DNA from: Methylothermaceae bacterium | GTDB lineage: Bacteria > Pseudomonadota > Gammaproteobacteria > Methylococcales > Methylothermaceae | Length of the DNA: 7,955 nucleotides | NCBI GenBank assembly: GCA_027024125.1 | Contig: JALVSV010000005.1 | Coordinates: forward strand, 1-7,955 | Direction: 5' to 3' | Shown here: positions 1 through 6,947 of the stretch, piece by piece | Layout of the letters: the number at the start of each line of letters is the position of its first letter | Numbering within the stretch: position 1 is the stretch's first letter | The notes under the pieces: model-generated | Database searches by the model: none | What the model saw: the letters and a program-made list of their open reading frames with translations, nothing else | Told to the model about the DNA's origin: nothing | Made by a program: the position numbers and the translations under genes

Positions 1-232
1 GCACCAGGGCATTGGAATGGACGAAATCGAGCACCAGTCTGGCCTGCTCGATTCGATACCGGTCAGGAACCGGAAAGGAAAGACGATATTCATCGGCCAG
101 GTGATTCAGTCGGATCGAATCCGGGCGTATCATCAATTGCGCTAATGGGACGGCCAGCACTTCCTGGGCCAGGCTGAACCGCCAAGGGAGAAAGACCAGT
201 ATCGTCAGAGACAGGAACAGCTTTAGCCTCAT
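1..232 (-). CDS. bcsB: BcsB, periplasmic cellulose synthase subunit (5' part only)
   Basis: This is the N-terminal 77 codons of a gene that continues past the left edge. BcsB is the membrane-anchored periplasmic partner of BcsA; it guides the growing glucan across the periplasm and is needed for synthase activity. The start ATG (complement of 230-232) is supported by a purine-rich GAGAAG six bases upstream. It is also supported by a clear signal peptide: MRLKLF, a hydrophobic core to about residue 16, and a likely cleavage after S-L-A at residue 22. The mature part begins QEVLAVPLAQL and reaches RLVLDFVHSNALV, matching the first conserved beta-strand of BcsB, which usually precedes an S-x-L-x-V-x-(L/I)-N-(G/D) segment lying outside this window. 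The position directly after bcsA is the standard bcsA-bcsB order. The oddity is that the start lies 143 nt inside the bcsA frame. Only a fragment is visible, so the call rests on context, signal peptide and a short match. Confidence 0.82.
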   Translation of the reverse strand, partial: MRLKLFLSLTILVFLPWRFSLAQEVLAVPLAQLMIRPDSIRLNHLADEYRLSFPVPDRYRIEQARLVLDFVHSNALV

Positions 233-2396
233 TGTTTTCTTCTCTGTTTTTTGGATTTGAGAGTGAACCGAACAAGATGGAAACATGCCAGGCTGCTTGG
301 CGAAAACCATTCGACAGGAGGAAGCCGGCAGCTGAAAAGATACCGATATCCGTTTCTCGTTGTTCCAGGATTCTTTGCCACCGACTGCTGTCTCCATGCA
401 CCAACAGAACGATCTCGCGAAAGCGATCAAGGGATTCTGGGAGGAAGCGGATACCCACCATGTCCCCCTCGGTGGTCGAATGCCGGCTGACGATTTCCAC
501 CGGAAACCGGCAGGTCCTGTCCAGAATAGGATGGCTGAGGCAAAGTATGCCCTGACGGCCCGGGGAACCGGACACCCATTTCAGCGCCGCCCCCCCGGTT
601 GAGATATCATGAATCGATACCGGCAGCGACTTGCCACCAAGTATCAGTTCAGCCGCAAGATCATCGGCAGGAAGGCGTGGATGGCTGCGACGCTGACGAC
701 GTTCATACAGAGCCCCGAGGCTGGCGATGACAATCAGAAAACCAAACAGATTCCACAGACCGGTAAGCATGATCAGCGGCCTTTGCTCGGGAGACAGCCC
801 CCAACGCCAGGCGGCAGCGACGAATCCCAAACCGATCAGCAACAACAGGAAATAAAAGGGCATCACCAGTGGGGAGATGAAATCGGTTTCCAGGCGCTCA
901 CCCTTGGGGGTGACGACGAATTCAGGCCGGTCGGGATTGCGTATGGTATTGACCACGGCCCTGAGAGAAAACAGCGATTGCATGCTTTCGTAGATTTCCG
1001 ATATCAGGAACCAGCGCACCCGGCCAAACAGGTAGTTTGCGGTCAGGATCAAAGCGATGAGATAGGGAAACGTGTAGGCCGAAATTTCCCCGATGGTCGC
1101 ATCATAGATCTTCAGGCCAAACAACAGAAAGCACAAGGGGGCCAGCAGGAAAACCACCCTGGCAAAGGGAAAAAACCAAAACAACATACAGTTGAGATAA
1201 GCCAGTTTCTGACCATCTGCCAGCCCCTGCTGCCACAGTGGATTCTTGCGCAGGAATAACTGTACCATCCCCTGCGCCCACCGGGTCCGCTGGCCGATGA
1301 AACCACTGAAGGTTTCAGGTTGCAGCCCGGAAATCAGAGGCTTGAGCATATATTGTGACTCCCAGCCCCGGGCGTGCAAGCTGAGAGCGGTTTCGGCATC
1401 TTCGGTGACCGACAATCCGGAGAAACCCCCATTCTCCAACAAGGCCTGACGCCGCAGCAAGGCAGCCGATCCGCAGAAAAACGAGGCCTGCCAGAAATCG
1501 AGCCCCGGCTGGACGGCTCCATAGAACATATCGTTTTCCGAAGGCATCCGGTTGAACAGTCCCAGATTTTTCTCGATTGGATCGGGGGTAATGAAAAAAT
1601 GGGGTGTCTGTACCAGAAAAAGACGTGGATTCTTCACCATGGGTGGAACAGTCTCGCGCAAAAAATCCACCGTGGGGACATGATCGCAATCGAGCACTCC
1701 GATCAGTTCACCAAAAGACAGGGAGAGCGAGGCGTTGAGGTTGCCTGCCTTGGCATGGCTGTTATCCTGACGAGTCAGATAGTGGACCCCAAGCTGCTGA
1801 CACAACGCCTGCATCTCCCGATGACGTTGACAGGCCATCCGGGCGATCCGGGGATCAGAGTGATTCCGCTTGGCCCACGTGGCCCCGTCATCCAAAAGAT
1901 AGACATTGAGAAGATGGGAGGGATAATCCAGGGCAGTGGCAGCCACCAGCGTGGTCTTGACGATTTCCGGCGGTTCCTCGTAGGTGGGGATCAATATGTC
2001 CACCGTCGGCCAATCCTGCACCTTGGTTGCCTTCTGATTGCGACCGATGGGTCTGACATTGACGAATGCACTGAGCAGAAACATGGCGATACCGTACAGT
2101 TCGGCACTATACAGAATCAAGGATGCCACGAAACTGAAAGGATCATCGAAACCCAGGGTAAAAAAAGTGCGCCAAAACAAATACCGCAGGAGCACGAAAG
2201 ATGCGATGACAAGAAACAAGGACCGCCAGATTCCAATTCTTGGTAACCGCCGCAGCACCAGAAGAAAAATCAAAGCGGTCACAGCCATCTGGAATTGTTG
2301 GGAAAGGTCGACGGGCAATGCTGACAAATACATCAGCGCACCACTGAATAACAACCATGACCAAATCCATGGCGAATGTTGCTTAGCTAGACTCAT
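90..2396 (-). CDS. bcsA: BcsA, UDP-forming cellulose synthase catalytic subunit with PilZ domain
   Basis: Inner-membrane processive family-2 glycosyltransferase that polymerises UDP-glucose into beta-1,4-glucan and extrudes it; activated by c-di-GMP. It has 768 residues, near the usual 750-870. About four N-terminal membrane segments (residues 12-112) precede the cytoplasmic GT domain, which shows all signature motifs: DDG at 169-171, DCD at 236-238 (UDP/metal binding), FFCGS at 306-310, TED at 331-333 (catalytic base), and QRTRW at 369-373 (the QxxRW glucan/UDP site). Further membrane segments lie at about 402-460 and 507-562. The gating loop FVVTPKG (493-499) lies between them. The PilZ domain has the c-di-GMP motifs RSHPR (570-574) and DISTGG (597-602). 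The amphipathic tail HGDSSRWQR (667-675) is typical of the family. From about residue 711 the protein becomes Pro/Gly/Ser/Asp-rich and unlike the family; residues 722-768 are read out of frame over bcsB. No convincing Shine-Dalgarno precedes the ATG; the start fits the first membrane segment. Confidence 0.97.
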   Translation of the reverse strand: MSLAKQHSPWIWSWLLFSGALMYLSALPVDLSQQFQMAVTALIFLLVLRRLPRIGIWRSLFLVIASFVLLRYLFWRTFFTLGFDDPFSFVASLILYSAELYGIAMFLLSAFVNVRPIGRNQKATKVQDWPTVDILIPTYEEPPEIVKTTLVAATALDYPSHLLNVYLLDDGATWAKRNHSDPRIARMACQRHREMQALCQQLGVHYLTRQDNSHAKAGNLNASLSLSFGELIGVLDCDHVPTVDFLRETVPPMVKNPRLFLVQTPHFFITPDPIEKNLGLFNRMPSENDMFYGAVQPGLDFWQASFFCGSAALLRRQALLENGGFSGLSVTEDAETALSLHARGWESQYMLKPLISGLQPETFSGFIGQRTRWAQGMVQLFLRKNPLWQQGLADGQKLAYLNCMLFWFFPFARVVFLLAPLCFLLFGLKIYDATIGEISAYTFPYLIALILTANYLFGRVRWFLISEIYESMQSLFSLRAVVNTIRNPDRPEFVVTPKGERLETDFISPLVMPFYFLLLLIGLGFVAAAWRWGLSPEQRPLIMLTGLWNLFGFLIVIASLGALYERRQRRSHPRLPADDLAAELILGGKSLPVSIHDISTGGAALKWVSGSPGRQGILCLSHPILDRTCRFPVEIVSRHSTTEGDMVGIRFLPESLDRFREIVLLVHGDSSRWQRILEQRETDIGIFSAAGFLLSNGFRQAAWHVSILFGSLSNPKNREENNEAKAVPVSDDTGLSPLAVQPGPGSAGRPISAIDDTPGFDPTESPGR

Positions 2397-2494
2397 CCCA
2401 TCAAACGTTCAATTAGAAGGCTGGCTTTACAGTGTCATGACAACTGTCATAAGCTTGCGATAACGCCATACTTAATCTAGCAGAAAAATGACCG
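2397..2494. promoter_or_regulatory. Divergent intergenic promoter region between bcsA and the STAS operon
   Basis: These 98 bp separate two divergently transcribed units, so both promoters should lie here or within the flanking starts. On the plus strand a weak sigma70-like pair can be drawn: CTGTCA at 2444-2449, a 17-bp gap, and CATACT at 2467-2472 (each 4 of 6 matches). On the minus strand ATGACA, read from the same repeat cluster, and TCTAAT (complement of about 2412-2417) are separated by about 15 bp, which is short of optimal. Neither is strong; both would overlap the inverted repeats listed separately. Neither flanking start codon has a good Shine-Dalgarno. Promoter assignment is inference. 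Confidence 0.4.
2433..2450. repeat. Nested inverted repeats TGTCAT-ATGACA-TGTCAT, candidate operator
   Basis: The stretch TGTCATGACAACTGTCAT contains three half-sites. TGTCATGACA (2433-2442) is a perfect 10-bp palindrome. ATGACA (2437-2442) also pairs with TGTCAT (2445-2450) across a 2-bp gap, and TGTCAT recurs as a direct repeat 12 bp apart. This sits in the middle of a divergent promoter region, overlapping possible -35 elements for both directions, so a dimeric regulator binding one or both palindromes is plausible. No regulator family can be named from the motif alone. Confidence 0.45.
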
Positions 2495-2836
2495 ATGCAG
2501 ATTGATGTTACCAAGCTTCAGGATTGGGTTGTGCTGCGAATCGGTGAAGCCCGCCTCGACGCCCACAATTCCAACGAATTGAAAGACACGATCCAGAAAC
2601 ATCTGGACAAAGGTGATACCCGCCTCGTCATAGATTTGAGTCAGGTACGTTTCATCGACAGTTCGGGGCTGGGCGCCTTGCTGTCGGGTTACAAGAACGC
2701 CAATTTGCACCAGGGTAAGATGGTGCTGGCTCAGCTCCAGCCCCGTGTCGAGTCGATGTTCGAATTGACCCGTCTGAATCGGGTATTCGATATTTTTCCG
2801 GCAGTCGAGGACGTCGTTCACGGTGGAGATGCATGA
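2495..2836 (+). CDS. STAS-domain anti-sigma factor antagonist (SpoIIAA/RsbV-like)
   Basis: A 113-residue protein made of a single STAS domain. In this family the unphosphorylated protein binds the partner anti-sigma kinase and frees its target; phosphorylation of a serine in the conserved loop blocks binding. The loop is present as F-I-D-S-S-G-L-G (residues 53-60, Ser56/Ser57), after the beta-strand RLVIDLSQV (43-51). The N-terminal LRIGEARLDAHNS and the later GKMVLAQLQPRVESMFELTRLNRVFDIF match the usual fold through to the C-terminal helix. It is the first gene of a plus-strand unit, and its TGA overlaps the ATG of the next gene (ATGA), implying translational coupling. No clear Shine-Dalgarno is seen before ATG 2495; the other nearby ATG (2488) is in another frame and stops after five codons. 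The family call is firm; the partner is inferred to be the adjacent kinase. Confidence 0.93.
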   Translation: MQIDVTKLQDWVVLRIGEARLDAHNSNELKDTIQKHLDKGDTRLVIDLSQVRFIDSSGLGALLSGYKNANLHQGKMVLAQLQPRVESMFELTRLNRVFDIFPAVEDVVHGGDA

Positions 2837-3261
2837 CAGCCCCTGATGACATCCAAGTGGACATCATCGTCCCCAATCAGACGCGTTATCTCAGTTTGAT
2901 TGGCAACATCGGTGAGGCCATCGCCAAGGAACTTGACCGTTACCAGGGGGACCGGGAAACCCTGGCATATCATCTGAACCTGGTACTGACCGAAGCGATG
3001 ACCAATGCCATCAGGCATGCCCATCATCAGGATGCCTCCAAGACGGTACGGGTGCGGATTCACATAGATCAGGACGAGCTGTGTATCGAGGTCTACGACC
3101 AGGGCCAGGGGTTCGACCTGGAGGATCAGTCCCTGCCGGCTCCCGATACGCCGGTCGAACATGGGCGGGGTCTGTTTCTGATACGCACGCTCATGGACGA
3201 GGTGGAATATCACCGTGGGGAGCATGCCAACGTATTGATCATGAGAAAGAAATTGAGCTGA
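2833..3261 (+). CDS. Anti-sigma factor / serine-protein kinase, HATPase_c_2 (SpoIIAB/RsbW-like)
   Basis: A 142-residue GHKL-type ATPase of the RsbW/SpoIIAB class. Such proteins phosphorylate their STAS antagonist on serine and sequester a sigma factor or another target. The ATP-binding boxes are intact: N-box L-V-L-T-E-A-M-T-N-A (E54, N58) followed by IRHAHH, G1 box Y-D-Q-G-Q-G-F (D89, G91, G93), and G2 box E-H-G-R-G-L-F-L-I (110-118). The length is typical for a stand-alone domain, with no membrane segment or extra sensor. Its ATG overlaps the stop of the STAS gene by 4 nt, and GGAG at 2825-2828 serves as a ribosome binding site. Four bases separate its stop from the glutamate dehydrogenase start, so all three are probably co-transcribed. 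No sigma factor and no PP2C (RsbU-type) phosphatase occurs in the window, so the target could be a sigma factor elsewhere or a non-sigma partner, as in several gammaproteobacterial partner-switch systems. Confidence 0.92.
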   Translation: MTAPDDIQVDIIVPNQTRYLSLIGNIGEAIAKELDRYQGDRETLAYHLNLVLTEAMTNAIRHAHHQDASKTVRVRIHIDQDELCIEVYDQGQGFDLEDQSLPAPDTPVEHGRGLFLIRTLMDEVEYHRGEHANVLIMRKKLS

Positions 3262-3265
3262 TGAT

Positions 3266-6200
3266 ATGGATTGGGACCAGGCGCTCGCCGACAGGATGGG
3301 TCCTGAAGCCGCCAGTCGATACCGGCAGGCATTCGATACCGAATACAAACAAGCCACCCCCCTGGCGCTCGCCTGCCTCGACATCCAGCATATAGATCAG
3401 GTCGTCCGTCAAGGAGGCGACGCAGTCGAATTATGGCCAGGATTGGAGGGACATCCCCCCTGCCTGCGTTTTTATAGCACCGCTTATCGATACCTGGACG
3501 AGTGGATGCCTCTGCTGCGCAACCTTGGGTTGAGGGTCACCGACCAGTCTTACTTCAGGGCCACTCTACCGGAAAGGACCGTCCACATCCGCTGTTTCCG
3601 GATCGAAATGCCGGACAGCGTAAAGGAATTGACCGATGTCCGCCAGGAAATCATCAATGTCATGACCGCCCTGCTCGAAGGCAGGATCGAAGACGACGCT
3701 CTCAATGGACTGGTCATCAAAGCCGGTCTTCACTGGCGACTGATCGATGCTCTGCGCGGCTACCGCAACTATTTCCTTCAATTGTCCGGACGAATCGGCC
3801 AGGAAGGATTCCACCAGGCATTGCTCAAGTACCCACAGATCACCGCCCTACTGGCAAAGTATTTTCATACCCGGTTCGACCCCGATCTTCCTTTCGGCAC
3901 CATCGAGATGCGCGAGGAGGAAGGCTTGTTACCGTTGCGTATGAAGCTCCAGCAGGCCCTGGGGCCAGTCAGTGACATCCATGCCGACCACCTCTTCCGG
4001 ACACTCTTCAACCTCATCGATGCCAGCGTCAGGACAAACTTTTTCCGTCCCGGGTCCAAAGACCGCTTTGCCTTCAAACTCAGCAGTCTTGGAATCATCG
4101 CCATGCCGGCTCCCCGTCCATTGTTCGAAATATACGTCCACAGCCGGTCCATGGAAGCGGTCCATCTCCGGGGGGGCAAGGTTTCCCGTGGTGGTATTCG
4201 TTGGTCCGACCGGCCACAAGACTTTCGCACCGAGATCTGGGATCTGATGCGCACCCAGATGCTCAAGAATGCCCTGATCGTTCCCCAAGGCGCCAAGGGG
4301 GGATTCGTCATCAAGGATCCCGACGCCGGACAGGTTCCAGACGTAGCCTATATCCTCTTCATGCGTGCCCTGCTCGATCTGACCGACAATCTGGAACGGG
4401 GAGAACCTGTCCATCCCCCTCATGTCCTCTGTTACGACGGATTCGATCCTTATCTGGTGGTGGCGGCGGACAAAGGAACCGCCCATCTTTCCGATACCGC
4501 CAACCAAATTGCCCGACAGTATGGGTTCTGGCTGGCAGATGCATTCGCCAGCGGCGGTTCCAGGGGGTACGATCACAAAAAACTGGGTATCACCGCCAAG
4601 GGGGCCTGGGAGTGTGCCCGGCACCATTTCTACGAATTGCAACGGGATCTTGACAAAGAAGTCGTCACCGTCATTGGCATCGGCAGCATGAATGGCGATG
4701 TCTTTGGCAACGGCATGTTGCTATCGAAACGGCTGAAACTCAAAGCCGCCTTTTCCGGCCGCTTCATCTTTCTGGACCCTGACCCGGACCCTGAAATTTC
4801 TTTTGCTGAACGGCAACGCTTGTTCCACGCCTGCGCCGATTGGGACCAATACGACCGTGCGCTGCTGTCTCCAGGTGGTGGTGTCTGGTCCCGCGAGGAC
4901 AAAACTATCCCGATAGCCTCTAGTGTGCAACGATGGTTAGGGCTGCGTCACCAGCACCTGGATGGTGAAACCCTGATTCGCCACATCCTGATGGCCGAAG
5001 CCGATCTGTTCTGGCTCGGTGGGATCGGAACCTACGTCAAGGCCAGCGACGAAAAACATCCTCAGGTCGGTGACCCAGGGAACGATACGGTCCGGATAGA
5101 TGCCAGCCAGCTCAGGGTCAAGGTGGTCGCGGAGGGCGCAAACCTCGGCTTCACCCAAAGAGGCCGGATCGAATATGCCTTAAATGGTGGCAGGATCAAT
5201 ATGGACGCGATCGACAATTCCGGTGGTGTCGACCTCTCCGACCACGAGGTCAATTTCAAGATTCTGTTAAGGCAGGCTGAGACTGCGGGCACCCTGGGGG
5301 GGCGAACCGCCGATGCCTGGCTCAACGATCTGGTGGACGAAACGATCAGGCGGGTACTCGACCACAGCCGGGGACAAAGCCTTTGCCTGTCCTTGGAAAG
5401 AATCCGTTGCAGCCAGGATCCAACTGCCTATCTCACCCTGGCCGACAAACTCGAGAATACGGGCCTGTTGAACCGTGAAGCGGAAAGCTTTCCTTTACGG
5501 GACGAGGTGTTGACCCGCCCGGACTGCGCTCTCACCCGCCCTGAACTGGCAGTGCTGCTTTCCCTGGCGAAGATGCAGTTCAAACAGGCGCTGTTGGAAC
5601 GGCCCCAATTTCTCAGCAAAAGCTTTCTGCGAACCTCCCTGTACCGTTATTTCCCCCCCAGACTGATCCAGCAATACGAACAGGAAGCATCGGATCATCC
5701 GTTGGCGAAGGAAATCACCGCCACCACCCTGGGAAACTATATTCTCGACAGAACCGGGTCCACCTTCCTCACCTGGATGGAAGTCCTGCCTGGTCCCTTG
5801 CTGGAACAGGCCATTGGCCTCTATTTGGTTTTCAATGAAACCCTGGAAACGGCCTCCATCCGCAAGACCCTGCTACATTTACAACCACAGTTGCCGAGCG
5901 CACGCTTTTACAACCTGCTGTTGCGCATTGAGGGTGCCCTGGAAGCCTGTTGCCGCTGGTTCCTCGCCCGTGGCAAACGGCTTTGGCCCGAGTCCGCCAC
6001 CCTTGACCAATGCTGTCAATTCCTGCAGCTGTACCAACGCCATTTCGCAACCCTGGACGACAAGGAGATCGCCAGGCTACAGGCAGAGGGTTTGGACGAG
6101 CAACAGGCCAGACGACTGGCACTGTTGCTGAAGTTCGACGAATTTCCTGTGGTGATTCAACTGGCGCTGGAAAGCACCGATCATAGCAGTACCATCCAGA

Positions 6201-6529
6201 CCTTCCGGACGGTCACAGATTTCCTTGACCTCCCTGAGATTCTGGCTCTGTTGGCCCAGGTACCTGCCCGTTCCGATTGGGAAAGCCACCTCAAATATGC
6301 GTTGTCGGAACGCTTCCGGGGCGCCGCCGCCACCCTGACCTCCCGCTTGCTTTCCGGGGATACCAAAGTCGGCCTGGTCTGCACCGGACCCTCCTGCCTG
6401 CAGAAATTCAGCAAATATCAGCGCCTTCGCCGGGAACTGGAACGCACTACCACCATCGATCTTCTCCCCTTCGCAACCCTGGCATGCGAACTGGAGGGAA
6501 TGATCGAGGCAATGGGATCCTCGACATGA
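3266..6529 (+). CDS. NAD-dependent glutamate dehydrogenase, compact Bac_GDH-family form
   Basis: Catalyses L-glutamate + NAD+ + H2O to 2-oxoglutarate + NH4+ + NADH, normally a catabolic, cytoplasmic enzyme feeding glutamate carbon into the TCA cycle. The catalytic core matches the large Bac_GDH family: GGIRWSDRPQDFRTE (309-323), QMLKNALIVPQGAKGGF (331-347, K334 and K344 likely substrate/catalytic lysines), GYDHKKLGITAKGAWE (434-449), the NAD-binding GIGSMNGDVFGNG (471-483), GGIGTYVKA (585-593), and EGANLGFTQRGRIEYAL (623-639) followed by DAIDNSGGVDLSDHEVN. A long helical C-terminal domain follows. At 1087 residues it is about 500 shorter than the usual roughly 1600-residue GDH-180 type. The missing part is N-terminal, since the distance from the core to the C-terminus is about normal, so it resembles the GDH-115 size class. 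Start ATG 3266 lies 4 nt after the kinase stop, with a weak TGAG 8 nt upstream. The gene appears intact; no terminator is obvious after the TGA. Confidence 0.95.
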   Translation: MDWDQALADRMGPEAASRYRQAFDTEYKQATPLALACLDIQHIDQVVRQGGDAVELWPGLEGHPPCLRFYSTAYRYLDEWMPLLRNLGLRVTDQSYFRATLPERTVHIRCFRIEMPDSVKELTDVRQEIINVMTALLEGRIEDDALNGLVIKAGLHWRLIDALRGYRNYFLQLSGRIGQEGFHQALLKYPQITALLAKYFHTRFDPDLPFGTIEMREEEGLLPLRMKLQQALGPVSDIHADHLFRTLFNLIDASVRTNFFRPGSKDRFAFKLSSLGIIAMPAPRPLFEIYVHSRSMEAVHLRGGKVSRGGIRWSDRPQDFRTEIWDLMRTQMLKNALIVPQGAKGGFVIKDPDAGQVPDVAYILFMRALLDLTDNLERGEPVHPPHVLCYDGFDPYLVVAADKGTAHLSDTANQIARQYGFWLADAFASGGSRGYDHKKLGITAKGAWECARHHFYELQRDLDKEVVTVIGIGSMNGDVFGNGMLLSKRLKLKAAFSGRFIFLDPDPDPEISFAERQRLFHACADWDQYDRALLSPGGGVWSREDKTIPIASSVQRWLGLRHQHLDGETLIRHILMAEADLFWLGGIGTYVKASDEKHPQVGDPGNDTVRIDASQLRVKVVAEGANLGFTQRGRIEYALNGGRINMDAIDNSGGVDLSDHEVNFKILLRQAETAGTLGGRTADAWLNDLVDETIRRVLDHSRGQSLCLSLERIRCSQDPTAYLTLADKLENTGLLNREAESFPLRDEVLTRPDCALTRPELAVLLSLAKMQFKQALLERPQFLSKSFLRTSLYRYFPPRLIQQYEQEASDHPLAKEITATTLGNYILDRTGSTFLTWMEVLPGPLLEQAIGLYLVFNETLETASIRKTLLHLQPQLPSARFYNLLLRIEGALEACCRWFLARGKRLWPESATLDQCCQFLQLYQRHFATLDDKEIARLQAEGLDEQQARRLALLLKFDEFPVVIQLALESTDHSSTIQTFRTVTDFLDLPEILALLAQVPARSDWESHLKYALSERFRGAAATLTSRLLSGDTKVGLVCTGPSCLQKFSKYQRLRRELERTTTIDLLPFATLACELEGMIEAMGSST

Positions 6530-6576
6530 TCCTTGACAGAGACCAAAACCATAATGCGGCGCTTGTCACGGCTGCG

Positions 6577-6947
6577 TCATCTCCTGAGTTCATGGGCGGT
6601 GGTTGTCAACACAGTTGTCATTTTTTCATGCAGCCGGGTCACTAACCTCTGGCGGTTGGCTTCCCCGTTTTGCGGGTTCAGCCAGACTTCACTGACAGGT
6701 TTCCAGTCGCGCATCTCCCCGCTCCATATCTTTCTGGATGACGTTGTTTGGCCAGCTCATATACGACTTGACGGGCTTCCAGCATGGTCTTGTCCTCACC
6801 CCGATGCCATTGTCCCGGAGTAATGAACTTCAGGGCGATGTGGTGATGCGCCTCGTTGTACCATTGCATGAAGGAATGGACCCACTGTCGGGCATCTTCC
6901 AGGCCCTCAAAAGGCTTCAGGGGAAAAACAGGCGCCCTAACGGTCAT
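6577..6947 (-). pseudogene. IS3-family transposase OrfB remnant (C-terminal part, frameshifted)
   Basis: On the minus strand the sequence encodes the C-terminal end of an IS3-family DDE transposase: APVFPLKPFEGLEDARQWV, then FMQWYNEAHHHIALKFITP, RGEDKTM and AKQRHPER. These match the rve_3 tail that follows the last catalytic Glu. Near 6725-6732 the frame shifts (AGATATGGAGC, as if two bases were gained or one lost). The family ending then continues in another frame as WSGEMRDWKPVSEVWLNPQN, with a TGA at 6577-6579. Upstream of about 6940 the homology ends abruptly at an 11-bp inverted repeat, so the catalytic DDE residues and OrfA are absent and no activity is possible. On the plus strand GGCGGTGGTTGTCA (6596-6609) and AGTTGTCAT (6613-6621) resemble a sequence I associate with the outer part of some IS3 elements, so one IS end may survive. 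Clear decay marks an old insertion downstream of the dehydrogenase gene. Confidence 0.85.

Noticed and set aside
609..1259. 216-codon plus-strand open frame antisense to bcsA
   Set aside because: Antisense to well-supported coding sequence; low-complexity Gln/Lys/His-rich translation without recognisable fold or start signal.
1374..2246. 290-codon plus-strand open frame antisense to bcsA
   Set aside because: It lies wholly inside bcsA, whose motifs are certain. The translation has no family resemblance, is rich in Gln/Gly/Ile without domain pattern, and has no ribosome binding site. It is a shadow frame.
2818..3384. 188-codon minus-strand open frame over the anti-sigma kinase
   Set aside because: It is fully antisense to the kinase and the dehydrogenase start, both firmly identified; no independent support.
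3929..4642. 237-codon minus-strand open frame inside the dehydrogenase gene
   Set aside because: Overlaps the catalytic core of the dehydrogenase, which is conserved; the translation resembles no known family.
6602..6626. Possible rho-independent terminator (CAAC-ACA-GTTG then a T-run) after the dehydrogenase
   Set aside because: The stem is only 4 bp and the T-run starts several bases later. The sequence is better explained as part of the IS remnant's end.
6658..6683. GC hairpin GGCT..CCCG-TTTTG-CGGG..AGCC
   Set aside because: Interrupted 4+4 bp stem inside the transposase coding remnant with no T-run; likely incidental.
6533..6823. 96-codon plus-strand open frame after the dehydrogenase
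   Set aside because: It is antisense to the IS3 transposase remnant and has no ribosome binding site or homology; a by-product of the remnant.
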